From: JAVBPB01 sp031549965
Lineage (GTDB): Bacteria > Bacillota > Clostridia > Lachnospirales > Lachnospiraceae
DNA: 64,000 nt
Direction: 5' to 3'
Assembly (NCBI GenBank): GCA_031549965.1
Contig: JAVBPB010000032.1
Coordinates: 1-64,000 of the forward strand
The notes under the pieces are model-generated. The model was not told the DNA's origin, made no database searches, and was given only the letters and a program-made list of their open reading frames with translations. Below are positions 48,978 through 58,279 of the stretch, one piece after another. The first letter of the stretch is position 1, and each line of letters opens with the position of its first letter. Made by a program: the position numbers and the translations under genes.

Positions 48978-50567
48978 ATGAAATTATTGTTAGTCGATGA
49001 TGAAACATATACAAGAGAAGGAATTGCAGAGGATATTAATTGGGAAATTCTTGGTATTTCAGAAGTGGTTCAGGCGTCAAATGGTGTTAAAGCTTTTGAA
49101 ATTGCCAAAAATTTTTTGCCGGATATATTACTTACTGATGTTAGAATGCCACAAATGACAGGTATTGATTTAGCATATAATATACAAAATATTCTTCCGG
49201 ATTGCAGTATTATTTTTATGAGCGGATTTTCAGACAAGGATTACCTAAAGGCAGCCATAGATTTAAAAGCCGTTAATTACGTGGAGAAACCTTTAGATTT
49301 GGATGAACTATCTTCTACCATACAAAAAGCTGTTGAACTTTGTAAAAATTTATCAAAAACCAAGAGACATTTTTTAAATAGTACCCCTATATTAAAAAAT
49401 GACTTAGCACTTAAGTTAATTAAGCCTTCTAATGATAATGATTCAATAATAACTATGTTAAATGATTTTTATCCAATGATTAATAAAGATTTTAATTTTC
49501 ATACTATTATTTTTAAGCTTATTAACGAAGATTCCTTACTTTCAAGTAATGCTAATATTAAAGATGTTCTTAATTTTTATGAGATGGAAACATTTTTAAA
49601 CAAGTTAAATATTAACTGTATGTTCGGTTTTAGAGATAAAAACTATTTAATTGCTCATATTTCTTATAGTATGTCTAACATACATTCTTTAAATAATGAA
49701 TTATTAGAAACTATTTTTCAAGTAGTAAATAAAAGTGTTTCTGTTCCAAATAGTATATACATGGCTGTTGGACAAAAAGTTTCTGAAATTTTTGACGTAC
49801 ATATTTCATATAATACTGCTGTTATTGCATTACAAAAAATATTTTTTAGACCTACTAGAAAGATACTCATTTATTCAAACAGACTTTCTAATGCATATAT
49901 TTTTGATGAAAAAATTGTTAAAGAATTTTCTGAATACATTTTACAAGGTAATAAAGAAAAGGCTATTTTTGTTGTAAAAAAACTTTCTGCTGATTTACGT
50001 ACATATGATGGTACACTAGATAAAACTATCAGAGACTTTTATTTTAAATTTTTATTAGAATTAATTATAATTAATGACGCTTCTCATCAGGATTATATAG
50101 CTGACAGGGAAAATGTAGACATGTTATGGGATACTGTCTCTAATTTTATTTTTCTTGACAAAATTGAGGATTTCGTTATTCAAAAAATCGAAGATTATTT
50201 TAAACAGTTTTATAAACTTAATGCCACTAACTTTACCTCTAATGACATTGTAAGATATATTCATACTAATTATGCTGATCCTGAACTGTCTCTTAGAAAA
50301 ATAAGTGAAGTAACTTTTTTGTCCGCACCATATATTTGCGTTATATTTAAAAAAGAAACTGGAAAAACACTTGTTCAATATATTACAGAATTTAGAGTTG
50401 AAAAATCAATAGAATTATTAAAGAATAAATTATTAAAAGTCAATGATATTGCAGACCGAGTTGGCTTTAATGATGGTAATTACTATGCCAAAGCATTTAA
50501 AAAGGTAATGGGACTTAGCCCAACTGACTACAGGGAGAAATATTTTTATGCTCAGGAAAATGATTAA
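48978..50567 (+). CDS. YesN-type AraC-family response regulator
   Basis: This 529-residue regulator has an N-terminal receiver (Asp54 in LLTDVRMPQM), a long middle region (about 125-420) and a C-terminal double HTH of the AraC family (RKISEVTFLSAPYICVIFKKETGKTL... and VNDIADRVGFNDGNYYAKAFKKVMGLSPTDYRE). It is the partner of the downstream YesM-type kinase. The start at 48978 has AGAGGTG upstream; a GTG nine bases earlier is part of that site. It is divergent from the malEFG-like operon, which it probably activates via tandem repeats. Confidence 0.93.
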   Translation: MKLLLVDDETYTREGIAEDINWEILGISEVVQASNGVKAFEIAKNFLPDILLTDVRMPQMTGIDLAYNIQNILPDCSIIFMSGFSDKDYLKAAIDLKAVNYVEKPLDLDELSSTIQKAVELCKNLSKTKRHFLNSTPILKNDLALKLIKPSNDNDSIITMLNDFYPMINKDFNFHTIIFKLINEDSLLSSNANIKDVLNFYEMETFLNKLNINCMFGFRDKNYLIAHISYSMSNIHSLNNELLETIFQVVNKSVSVPNSIYMAVGQKVSEIFDVHISYNTAVIALQKIFFRPTRKILIYSNRLSNAYIFDEKIVKEFSEYILQGNKEKAIFVVKKLSADLRTYDGTLDKTIRDFYFKFLLELIIINDASHQDYIADRENVDMLWDTVSNFIFLDKIEDFVIQKIEDYFKQFYKLNATNFTSNDIVRYIHTNYADPELSLRKISEVTFLSAPYICVIFKKETGKTLVQYITEFRVEKSIELLKNKLLKVNDIADRVGFNDGNYYAKAFKKVMGLSPTDYREKYFYAQEND

Positions 50568-52371
50568 TTCTTTCAAAAATTATGTAGAAAAGATTTCATT
50601 AATGCAAAAGATAATTGCTTATTATAGTATATTTATTGTATTACCCTTAGGTGTTGCATTTATACTTATGAGCAATAAATTAACTTCTATATTGGAAAAT
50701 AATATTTATTTTTCAGCTACTCAGCATTTTGAACAAAGCCACTCATTTTTAACCTATAAGTTTTATAAAGTAATCAAAGTTTCTGATATTATATTTGTTG
50801 ATTCTAAACTTCATGAAATTAATAAAAAAAATAATGGCAAATATGATATTATAGATCAGATTGATGATATGAATACCTTACAACTATATTTAACATCTTT
50901 TGAAGATAAAGAAGATATTTTAAATGTAAAACTTTACGTCCCTGATGGCTTAATTTATTCTGATGAAAATGTTCACTTATTTAACCGAGAAAATATATAT
51001 CAAACCATCTGGTATCAAAAACTGATTGAAGATGAATATAATCTTTTATTTTGCCCTTCTGAATATCTTGATGATATTAATATTAATAGTAGCAAAATTT
51101 TATCAATTGCAAGGAGAATTACCAAGGTTGATGACTATAGTCAAACTGAGGGTTTTTTAAGAATAGATATTGATAAACAAAAAGTTGCAGATATAGTAAG
51201 TAATGCAAATCCACTAGAATATAGCTATTCTTATATTACCAATTCTGAGGATGTTTTAGTAGTAAGCTCAGACCCTGCCATTAATAAGGATTTAATACTA
51301 AAAAAACCAGACATTGTTTTTACTACAAAAGCTAAGGATTTTACCAACTATGACATTAATGGAAATGAAGTATATGTAAACAGTAGATTGATTCCCAATA
51401 CTGACTGGTATTTAACTACTGTTATTCCATTTAACCAAATTAACTCTGAAGTTAATTCCAACAAAACCATACTTATTACTATAGCTGTTATACTAATTCT
51501 ATCCGGTTACTTTTTTTCATACTCTTTATCAAAAATTATCATTAACAGGGTAAATCAATTAATATTTAGTATGCAAAGTGTGCAATTAGGCATCTTTACT
51601 CCAATGCCAAACAGCCGAAATAAAGATGAAATTGGAGTATTAGTTGATACTTATAATTATATGTTACATAAGATTACTGAGTTGATGCGTGAAGAATATG
51701 ATGCCAATCTTGCCGCTAAGAATTCAGAATTAAAAGCAATTCAGGCACAAATTAATCCCCACTTTTTATATAACACTCTGGAAATGATTAATTGGATGGC
51801 TAAAAAACAAAAAACCGAAGATATCCTTTCTGTTACAAAGGCATTATCTAATTTTTATAAATTAAGTTTAAGTAAGGGTATGGATTTTATTTCCATTAGA
51901 AGTGAATTACAGCATGTTAGTTGTTATGTAGATATTCAAAACATGAGATTTGATAGCAAAATCGTATTTAATATTTCTGCTGAAAAAGAACTTTTAGATT
52001 TTTTAGTTCCAAAGATCATATTACAGCCCATCGTTGAAAATGCAATAATGCATGGAATTTTGGAAAAAGGTGAAGATAGAGGACACTTAGATATTAAAAT
52101 ACATCAAATGAATGAATGCATTTATATAGAAGTAACTGATGATGGCATTGGTATTCCATCCGAAAAACTTAAAAATATTTTAGATCCAAATCCCCATCTT
52201 CAGCTTTCAAAAAGCGGAAGTCATTATGCTTTAAAAAATATTTATCAGCGACTAAAATTAACTTTTGGGGAAGAATGTGATATGTATTTTTCAAGCGAAC
52301 TTTTAGTTGGTACTACTGTTACAATTAAGATTCCTCTTAGTTGCTTTGGCAATATTAATATAAATGTTTAG
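50548..52371 (+). CDS. YesM-type sensor histidine kinase
   Basis: This 607-residue membrane kinase has TM1 (about 18-38), an extracytoplasmic dCache-like domain (about 40-305), TM2 (about 308-330), HAMP (INRVNQLIFSMQSVQLG), and the His_kinase domain with QAQINPHFLYNTLEMINWM containing the phospho-His, then an HATPase region (NAIMHGILEKG, VTDDGIGIP). It overlaps the regulator gene by 20 bases. Kinases of this type next to sugar ABC importers sense extracellular sugars, often with the binding protein. Confidence 0.92.
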   Translation: MLRKMINSFKNYVEKISLMQKIIAYYSIFIVLPLGVAFILMSNKLTSILENNIYFSATQHFEQSHSFLTYKFYKVIKVSDIIFVDSKLHEINKKNNGKYDIIDQIDDMNTLQLYLTSFEDKEDILNVKLYVPDGLIYSDENVHLFNRENIYQTIWYQKLIEDEYNLLFCPSEYLDDININSSKILSIARRITKVDDYSQTEGFLRIDIDKQKVADIVSNANPLEYSYSYITNSEDVLVVSSDPAINKDLILKKPDIVFTTKAKDFTNYDINGNEVYVNSRLIPNTDWYLTTVIPFNQINSEVNSNKTILITIAVILILSGYFFSYSLSKIIINRVNQLIFSMQSVQLGIFTPMPNSRNKDEIGVLVDTYNYMLHKITELMREEYDANLAAKNSELKAIQAQINPHFLYNTLEMINWMAKKQKTEDILSVTKALSNFYKLSLSKGMDFISIRSELQHVSCYVDIQNMRFDSKIVFNISAEKELLDFLVPKIILQPIVENAIMHGILEKGEDRGHLDIKIHQMNECIYIEVTDDGIGIPSEKLKNILDPNPHLQLSKSGSHYALKNIYQRLKLTFGEECDMYFSSELLVGTTVTIKIPLSCFGNININV

Positions 52372-52384
52372 ATTCTGTTTTTTT

Positions 52385-52450
52385 GAATGTGATGCTTTGC
52401 TTTTTAGGCTTTCTACTCCCCAATATGTGAATCATTAAGATATTGGGGAG
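52385..52450. repeat. Modular repeat, copy D, with terminator-like hairpin
   Basis: On the minus strand the module with TAAAAAGCAAAGC lies at 52390-52407, close to its counterpart in the truncated transposase tail (190-210). Next, CTCCCCAATAT (52416-52426) pairs with ATATTGGGGAG (52440-52450), and the motif CCAATATGTGAAT (52420-52432) matches the ends of copies A and B. The core found in B and C is missing here. T-rich sequence follows on the plus strand, so this short form can act as terminator of the kinase gene. Confidence 0.65.
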
Positions 52451-52467
52451 ATTTAATTTTTTCATCT

Positions 52468-52501
52468 AAAAATTTTACACAACCTAAATCAAGAACTTTT
52501 T
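52468..52501. repeat. Second copy of a 34-base repeat (pairs with 23448-23481)
   Basis: The sequence around ACACAACCTAAATCAAG is the reverse complement, with a few changes, of 23448-23481. It lies between convergent genes, directly after copy D. Confidence 0.6.
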
Positions 52502-52515
52502 CGTGCTCCCAACAA

Positions 52516-53268
52516 CTATAGGCTTACTTTCTTCTCTAACAAGTACGATGTTCCAAAGTATGATGCCACACAAATTATTATTAAGAATAAATATCTTAAA
52601 ATAAATTCTGCTGTTTGGTAATTGTATAGAATAAGTGTGTTTAATATTTTATTCATTCCAATATCTAATGCTATTGATATTACCAAGAATAATATAAAGC
52701 TAACAAATCCATTATATTTTTTACCAGCCAGTATTGTTGCTGATATTGTTATTGCTAAATATGAAAGGGTTACCACTGTGAAAAAGAGAAGTGCCAATAA
52801 TGATAGTGGCTCTATGAAATTTTTTATTGCTAAGTCACTATTGAATACTTGCTTCCATAGTTGTTTTACTATTTCTGCGAATTTTGCAAATCCTTCAAAT
52901 CTGGTTGTTATCATAAATATATTTCCAAGGATTATTAAAAAACATGTAATAATGTAAGCAATTATTTGAATGGCTGCGGTGATTAACTTTGATCCTACTA
53001 TTTGATAGCTGGTATGTGGGGTAAGAAAGAGCATATATCCCCATTTGTTTTTTAGGTCTGATTCAAATGTAATTATAGTTTCAAATGATATGATGAAAAA
53101 ACCTACAAATGCTAATATTACAAATAAACCTTCACCTAATGAGACCCAGTCTTCGCTATATAAAATTAAACCCGTCGCTATTAATAGTTGACATACTATT
53201 GCTAATACTAAAATAACTATTTTTATAAAAAATTGCTTTTTAATTTCATATTTCATTAATTTTATCAT
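52516..53268 (-). CDS. ABC-2 type permease
   Basis: This 250-residue membrane protein has six predicted TM segments (starting at about 17, 50, 95, 150, 175 and 220) and no large loops, typical of the permease of BcrAB-like or YtrB/C-like exporters. It is encoded 11 bases after the ATPase gene on the same strand, third in an operon behind a GntR-type regulator. Substrate unknown; such modules often deal with cell-wall-active peptides. GGGGGAATAG is upstream of the ATG. Confidence 0.85.
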   Translation of the reverse strand: MIKLMKYEIKKQFFIKIVILVLAIVCQLLIATGLILYSEDWVSLGEGLFVILAFVGFFIISFETIITFESDLKNKWGYMLFLTPHTSYQIVGSKLITAAIQIIAYIITCFLIILGNIFMITTRFEGFAKFAEIVKQLWKQVFNSDLAIKNFIEPLSLLALLFFTVVTLSYLAITISATILAGKKYNGFVSFILFLVISIALDIGMNKILNTLILYNYQTAEFILRYLFLIIICVASYFGTSYLLEKKVSL

Positions 53269-53279
53269 TTCTATTCCCC

Positions 53280-53966
53280 CTATGCATATATTTCTTTGTA
53301 TATTTCTACTATTGATTTGCCACTTGATTCTCTTATTTCTTCTGCGTCACCTATACTTACAAGTGAACCATTTTTTATGAATATTACACTATCTATTATT
53401 TTTTCTAGTTCGTCAACTAGGTGACTGGATATTATTAAAGTGTTTTCAGGTCTTGATTGCTCTAATATTGTTGTAATTATTTTGTCTCTAGCTATTATAT
53501 CAATTCCATTAAGTGGTTCATCTAACATGTAAGTTTCTGCATTTCTGGCAAGAGTTGCTGCTATTTTTAGTTTTGCTGCCATACCTGATGAAAGACTGGT
53601 TGCTTTGTCTGATATGTTTAGCTCCATGCGGTCTAATAAGCTTTCATATCTTTTATAGTCAAAGTCTTCAAAAAAATCTCGGTAGTAGTCTCCTACGTGT
53701 TTTGCAGTCATGAATTTGTAAAAATATGGTTCAGTTGACATGTATGCTACTTTTGACTTGGAGTATACACCTATTTCTTTTCCATTATAGGTTATCGTAC
53801 CGCTGGTTGGTTTTACTATTCCGGCTGCCATTTTCATAAAAGTGGTTTTTCCGCTTCCATTTGGACCTAGTATTGCGTATATTTTACCTTTTAATATTTC
53901 TAATGTTATATTGTCTACTGCTTTTTTTGTTAAATAATTTTTTCTTAAATTTTCACATTTAATCAT
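53280..53966 (-). CDS. ABC transporter ATP-binding protein
   Basis: This 228-residue ATPase has Walker A AILGPNGSGKTTFM, the signature LSSGMAAKLKIA (SSG in place of SGG), Walker B TYMLDEPLNGID and switch His in ISSHLVDELEK. It is shorter than the LnrL-like ATPase at 20121 and belongs to the YtrB/EcsA-like group that pairs with GntR regulators. The start overlaps the gntR stop by 8 bases, so translation is coupled. Confidence 0.93.
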   Translation of the reverse strand: MIKCENLRKNYLTKKAVDNITLEILKGKIYAILGPNGSGKTTFMKMAAGIVKPTSGTITYNGKEIGVYSKSKVAYMSTEPYFYKFMTAKHVGDYYRDFFEDFDYKRYESLLDRMELNISDKATSLSSGMAAKLKIAATLARNAETYMLDEPLNGIDIIARDKIITTILEQSRPENTLIISSHLVDELEKIIDSVIFIKNGSLVSIGDAEEIRESSGKSIVEIYKEIYA

Positions 53967-54330
53967 TTAGATCACTCTCCTTATATTTTGTTTCAATTAT
54001 GTTTATTAATTCTTCTTTTGTATATCCTAAGTCTTCCATACCTTGTAAAAAAACTTCCAAAAGCTTACTTGCCATATTATCTCTTAACATTTTTACCATC
54101 TCCTTATCCTCAGTAATGAATGTGCCAAGCCCTCGTTTTGTAAAACATATTTTCTGCTGTTCTAGTTCTTTATAAATTCTACTTGCAGTATTTGGATTGA
54201 TTTTATATTCTAACGCCATATCTCTTGTTGATAGCAATTTATCACCAAGCTTTATGTTTCCTTTAACAATCTCCTTTTTAATGTTTTCTACTACCTGCAT
54301 GTAAATTGGTATATTATTATCAAATTCCAT
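53959..54330 (-). CDS. GntR/YtrA-family transcriptional regulator
   Basis: This 123-residue regulator has the short YtrA layout: an N-terminal winged HTH (IPIYMQVVENIKKEIVKGNIKLGDKLLSTRDMALEYKINPNTASRIYKELEQQ) followed by about 50 residues of helical dimerisation tail. The start at 54330 (MEFDNNIP) follows AAAGGAGGATCTT; an upstream in-frame start lacks a site. YtrA-type repressors sense wall damage and control the ABC genes behind them. An inverted repeat overlapping the -10 box upstream is its likely operator. Confidence 0.92.
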   Translation of the reverse strand: MEFDNNIPIYMQVVENIKKEIVKGNIKLGDKLLSTRDMALEYKINPNTASRIYKELEQQKICFTKRGLGTFITEDKEMVKMLRDNMASKLLEVFLQGMEDLGYTKEELINIIETKYKESDLND

Positions 54331-54369
54331 AAGATCCTCCTTTCTTAATTTCACTCCGCACTAGCGTCT

Positions 54370-54413
54370 TAGTGTTATAGTTGTATAGTACACTATGATC
54401 CCATCTTTGTCAA
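54370..54413 (-). promoter_or_regulatory. GntR operon promoter with overlapping inverted-repeat operator
   Basis: On the minus strand TTGACA (plus 54408-54413), 17 bases, TACTAT (plus 54385-54390). The half-sites TAGTGT (54370-54375) and ACACTA (54390-54395) form an inverted repeat with 14 bases between, covering the -10. This is a classic autorepression arrangement. Confidence 0.75.
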
Positions 54414-54487
54414 GTATAAATTTAAAAATTATTTAAAAATCCCTGTCATTTTTACCAGATATATAGTAGAATGTATATAAATATACA

Positions 54488-54532
54488 AAGCCTTTCAAGC
54501 CAAGTGCTTTGTAAAAGTGAAGAAGGCTTTTT
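54488..54532 (+). promoter_or_regulatory. Leader hairpin before the polyphosphate operon
   Basis: AAAGCCTT and AAGGCTTT (plus a T run) pair across a 29-base interior that has weak inner pairing. A transcript starting near 54475 (TAGAAT box at 54469-54474) would carry it about 30 bases before the first gene, so it could act as an attenuator. A plain upstream terminator is also possible. Confidence 0.4.
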
Positions 54533-54562
54533 AAATTATAATAAAGAAATTGAGGTGATTAT

Positions 54563-56095
54563 ATGTCAATAACAACATTTGCAGCAATTGATGTAGGTTC
54601 AAGTGAATTATCAATGAAGATTTTCGAAATCTCAAAAAAAATAGGATTAAGAGAAATAGACCATGTCAGACATACAATCGAATTAGGAGGAGATACTTAT
54701 AATTACAATAAAGTAAGCTTTACTCTGGTTGATGAACTTTGTAATGTACTTAACAATTTTAATCTTAAGATGAAAGAATATAATGTAATTGATTATACTG
54801 CATGTGCTACTAGTGCATTAAGAGAGGCCGATAATTGCCTTTTAATCGTTGATCAAATAAAACTAAAAACAGGTTTAAAGGTTAAGGTTTTAAGTAACTC
54901 TGAACAACGTTTTTTATGTTATAAGGCAATAGCACTAAAACATAACACATTTAATTCAATAGTTAAAAAGGGAACTGCTATTGTTGATATTGGTGCTGGA
55001 AGCACTCAGATTTCACTGTTTAATAATGAAGCATTAGTTGTTACTCAGAATATTAAATTAGGTTCACTTAGAATTAGAGAAATACTTTCTGATCTTGAAG
55101 ATAAAACTACTGCTTATAATAAGTTATTGGAAGAATATATTAATAAAGATATGTCTACATTTAGCAATCTTTTCTTAAACAATATAGAAATAAAAAATTT
55201 AATAATTGTTGCTGATTATTTTGAGGATATCTTGAATATATATACAGACAAATTAAAAAAATCCTATACTAAAGAACAGTTTATGGAAACATTTAATATA
55301 CTACAGAATGCTTCTACTAATGATATTTGTAAAAAATATGGGCTTTCTTATGAGATTGCATCACTTGCTATGCCAACCGCATTAATATTCAAGAAATTTA
55401 TTGATGATACATGTGTAGATTCTATATGGTTTAGTGGTATTACTTTATGTGATGGCATAGCTGCTGATTATGCTGAGAAAAAGGATAAAATTTTCCCGGA
55501 GCATAATTTTATTAATGATATTTTAGCTTCTGCCAAAAACATAGCTTCCAGATATAATAGTAACACTAAACATACTGAAAATGTTCAAACAATGGCTTTA
55601 GGGGTATTTGACACATTAAGAAAAGCTCACGGTCTTGGTAAAAGGGAACGACTTTTACTTCAAATTGCAGTTATTCTTCATAATTGCGGAGAATACATTA
55701 ATATGAATAATGTTCATGAAAATTCCTACAACATAATTATGTCCACTGAAATTATTGGTTTATCCCATAATGAGAGACAATTAATTGCTAATGTTGTCAG
55801 ATATAATATGAGTAATTTTCCACAGTATTCAGTTATAAAAGAGTTTTTTGATACAGAAAATTACATTAAAATATCCAAATTAACTGCTATATTAAGACTT
55901 GCTAATGCTCTTGATAAGAGTCATCAACAAAAGTTTTCCAGTATTAAGTATGCGTATAGAGACAATGAATTAATTATAACAGTAGATACTCTTTCAGATA
56001 TTACTTTAGAGCTTGGATTGTTTCAAAAGAAAGCAGATTTATTTGAGAGCGTATATGGGATACGTCCTATATTAAGACAGAAAAGGAGTATTTAG
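54563..56095 (+). CDS. ppx: Ppx/GppA-family phosphatase with C-terminal HD domain
   Basis: This 510-residue protein has the actin-fold exopolyphosphatase domain (AAIDVGSSELSMKIFE, CATSALREADN, VVDIGAGSTQISLF) in residues 1-300 and an HD-type domain in 310-500, with a weakened motif (LHNCGEYI in place of LHDIG). It hydrolyses polyphosphate or pppGpp in relatives. The presence of a downstream ppk1 gene four bases away favours polyphosphate. Substitution of HD by HN suggests the C-terminal domain is not an active phosphohydrolase. TTGAGGTGATT is the ribosome site. Confidence 0.88.
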   Translation: MSITTFAAIDVGSSELSMKIFEISKKIGLREIDHVRHTIELGGDTYNYNKVSFTLVDELCNVLNNFNLKMKEYNVIDYTACATSALREADNCLLIVDQIKLKTGLKVKVLSNSEQRFLCYKAIALKHNTFNSIVKKGTAIVDIGAGSTQISLFNNEALVVTQNIKLGSLRIREILSDLEDKTTAYNKLLEEYINKDMSTFSNLFLNNIEIKNLIIVADYFEDILNIYTDKLKKSYTKEQFMETFNILQNASTNDICKKYGLSYEIASLAMPTALIFKKFIDDTCVDSIWFSGITLCDGIAADYAEKKDKIFPEHNFINDILASAKNIASRYNSNTKHTENVQTMALGVFDTLRKAHGLGKRERLLLQIAVILHNCGEYINMNNVHENSYNIIMSTEIIGLSHNERQLIANVVRYNMSNFPQYSVIKEFFDTENYIKISKLTAILRLANALDKSHQQKFSSIKYAYRDNELIITVDTLSDITLELGLFQKKADLFESVYGIRPILRQKRSI

Positions 56096-56098
56096 AGT

Positions 56099-58222
56099 AT
56101 GACGACAACAAATGAATTAAACCTACCTGAATATTTTACTAATAGAGAATTAAGCTGGATTGAATTTAATTATAGAGTTTTAAGCGAAGCCAGAGATAAG
56201 ACCATTCCTTTATTTGAACGCTTGAAGTTCTTAAGCATAACTGCCTCAAATTTTGATGAATTTTTTATGATTAGAGTTGCTTCTTTAAAAGATATGGTTA
56301 ATGCAGATTATACTAAAACTGATTTTTCAGGTCTAAAGCCATCTGAACAATTACTTGAAATCAACAAAAAAACACATGAATTTGCAAACCTTCAATATAC
56401 AACCTATAACCGTTCTTTTCTGCCTCTTTTAAAACAGCATTCTCTTAATATTATTAATGAATATGAAAGTTTAAATGAAGATCAAAGCATATTTGTAGAT
56501 GAATTTTTTCAAAAGGATGTTTACCCTGTTTTAACTCCTATGGCAGTTGACTCAAGACGTCCTTTCCCATTAATAAGAAATAGAAGTTTAAATATTGGTG
56601 CCTTGGTTTGCAGAAAGGATTCAAAAGGTGACTGCGAATTTGCAACAGTTCAAGTTCCATCAGTACTGCCCCGCTTTGTTAAAATCCCCTCTTCTTCTCC
56701 AAATGAAACAACTCTTGTACTCTTAGAGCAGATTATTGAGAAAAACATTAATAAGCTGTTCCTAAATTATGATGTTATATGTGCCTACCCATACAGAGTT
56801 ATGCGTAACGCCGACCTTACCCTTGATGAAGACGATGCTGCTGATTTATTAAAAGAAATTCAAAAGCAGCTTAAGAAACGTCAATGGGGCGAGGTAATTA
56901 AGCTGGAGGTTGAAGATCAAATTGATAAAAGATTACTTAAAATCTTAAAAAAAGAATTACAGGTACGTGACGAGGATATATTTAAATTAAATGGCCCTCT
57001 AGATCTTACTTTTTTAATGAAAATATATAGTCTTGAAGGTTTTGAAAATTTAAAGTATCCTCGCTACATTCCAAAACCTGTTAACGGTCTTTCAAGAGAT
57101 GAAAATATTTTCTCTCAAATTAGAAATAAAGACTTTTTACTTCACCATCCTTATCAATCTTTTGATCCTGTAGTTGATTTTATATGGCAGGCCTCAAGGG
57201 ACGAAAAAGTTCTTGCAATAAAGCAAACCTTATATAGGGTCAGTGGTAACTCTCCTATTGTTGCAGCCTTAGCCCACGCCGCCGAAAACGGCAAGCAGGT
57301 TTCGGTTCTGGTTGAGTTAAAAGCACGTTTTGATGAAGAAAACAATATCTTGTGGGCAAAAAAATTGGAGCAGGCGGGATGTCATGTTATATATGGGCTT
57401 GTAGGCCTTAAAACTCATAGTAAAATTACTCTGGTTGTTAGAAAAGAGGATGATGGTATCCGAAGATACGTTCACTTAGGTACTGGTAATTATAATGACT
57501 CCACCGCAAAGCTTTACACTGACTTAGGTCTTTTAACCTGTTCAAAGCCTATCGGCGAAGACGCAACCGCAGTATTTAACATGCTTTCAGGATATTCTGA
57601 ACCGTTATACTGGCATAAACTTTCTATAGCACCTATTTGGCTAAGAGATAAATTTTTGGATTTAATTAACCGTGAAACAAACCATGCAAAAGAGGGTAAG
57701 GAAGCTCGTATAATTGCCAAAATGAACTCTTTATGTGATGGAAATATTATTACCGCCCTTTATGAAGCCTCAAAAGCCGGTGTCAAGATTGACTTAATAA
57801 TAAGAGGTATTTGTTGTCTGAAGGTTGGCATTCCAAATGTCAGCGACAACATAAGTGTTCGCTCTATTGTTGGAAATTTCTTGGAGCACAGCAGGGTTTT
57901 TTATTTTCAAAATGATGGATGGGAAGATGTTTATATGGGCAGTGCTGATTGGATGCCAAGAAACCTTGACAAACGTGTGGAAATATTATTTCCTGTAGAA
58001 GATGAAAGTCTAAAAAAAGAGGTAATTAATATACTTAATGTTCAACTAGAGGACAATACTAAGGCTCACATTTTACAGCCGGATGGTTCTTATGAGAAAA
58101 TTGACAAAAGAGGAAAAGTGAAGATAAATTCTCAGGAGTACTTTTGTGAGGAGGCAGAGAAAAGATCTATTCCTTGTGAGGATGTACAAAAGCGTGTGTT
58201 TGAGCCTATGAAGCATTCTTAG
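56099..58222 (+). CDS. ppk1: Polyphosphate kinase 1
   Basis: This 707-residue enzyme makes polyphosphate from ATP reversibly. Domains in order: N-terminal (PEYFTNRELSWIEFNYRVLSEA), head, and two phospholipase-D-like catalytic domains. The autophosphorylated His lies in GLKTHSKITLV and the second His in RYVHLGTGNYN; VELKARFDEENN and the late SADWMPRNLDKRVE are also typical. Length is normal. It begins 4 bases after the ppx stop with AAAGGAG about 10 bases upstream. A strong terminator follows. Confidence 0.96.
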   Translation: MTTTNELNLPEYFTNRELSWIEFNYRVLSEARDKTIPLFERLKFLSITASNFDEFFMIRVASLKDMVNADYTKTDFSGLKPSEQLLEINKKTHEFANLQYTTYNRSFLPLLKQHSLNIINEYESLNEDQSIFVDEFFQKDVYPVLTPMAVDSRRPFPLIRNRSLNIGALVCRKDSKGDCEFATVQVPSVLPRFVKIPSSSPNETTLVLLEQIIEKNINKLFLNYDVICAYPYRVMRNADLTLDEDDAADLLKEIQKQLKKRQWGEVIKLEVEDQIDKRLLKILKKELQVRDEDIFKLNGPLDLTFLMKIYSLEGFENLKYPRYIPKPVNGLSRDENIFSQIRNKDFLLHHPYQSFDPVVDFIWQASRDEKVLAIKQTLYRVSGNSPIVAALAHAAENGKQVSVLVELKARFDEENNILWAKKLEQAGCHVIYGLVGLKTHSKITLVVRKEDDGIRRYVHLGTGNYNDSTAKLYTDLGLLTCSKPIGEDATAVFNMLSGYSEPLYWHKLSIAPIWLRDKFLDLINRETNHAKEGKEARIIAKMNSLCDGNIITALYEASKAGVKIDLIIRGICCLKVGIPNVSDNISVRSIVGNFLEHSRVFYFQNDGWEDVYMGSADWMPRNLDKRVEILFPVEDESLKKEVINILNVQLEDNTKAHILQPDGSYEKIDKRGKVKINSQEYFCEEAEKRSIPCEDVQKRVFEPMKHS

Positions 58223-58248
58223 GGTTTAATTTTAAAGTAATCTTTAAA

Positions 58249-58279
58249 TTATAAGGCGAGTTGTATCCTCGCCTTATAA
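58249..58279 (+). terminator. Terminator of the polyphosphate operon
   Basis: TTATAAGGCGAG (58249-58260) and CTCGCCTTATAA (58268-58279) form a 12-bp stem with a 7-base loop, followed by a T-rich stretch, 27 bases after the ppk1 stop. Confidence 0.85.
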
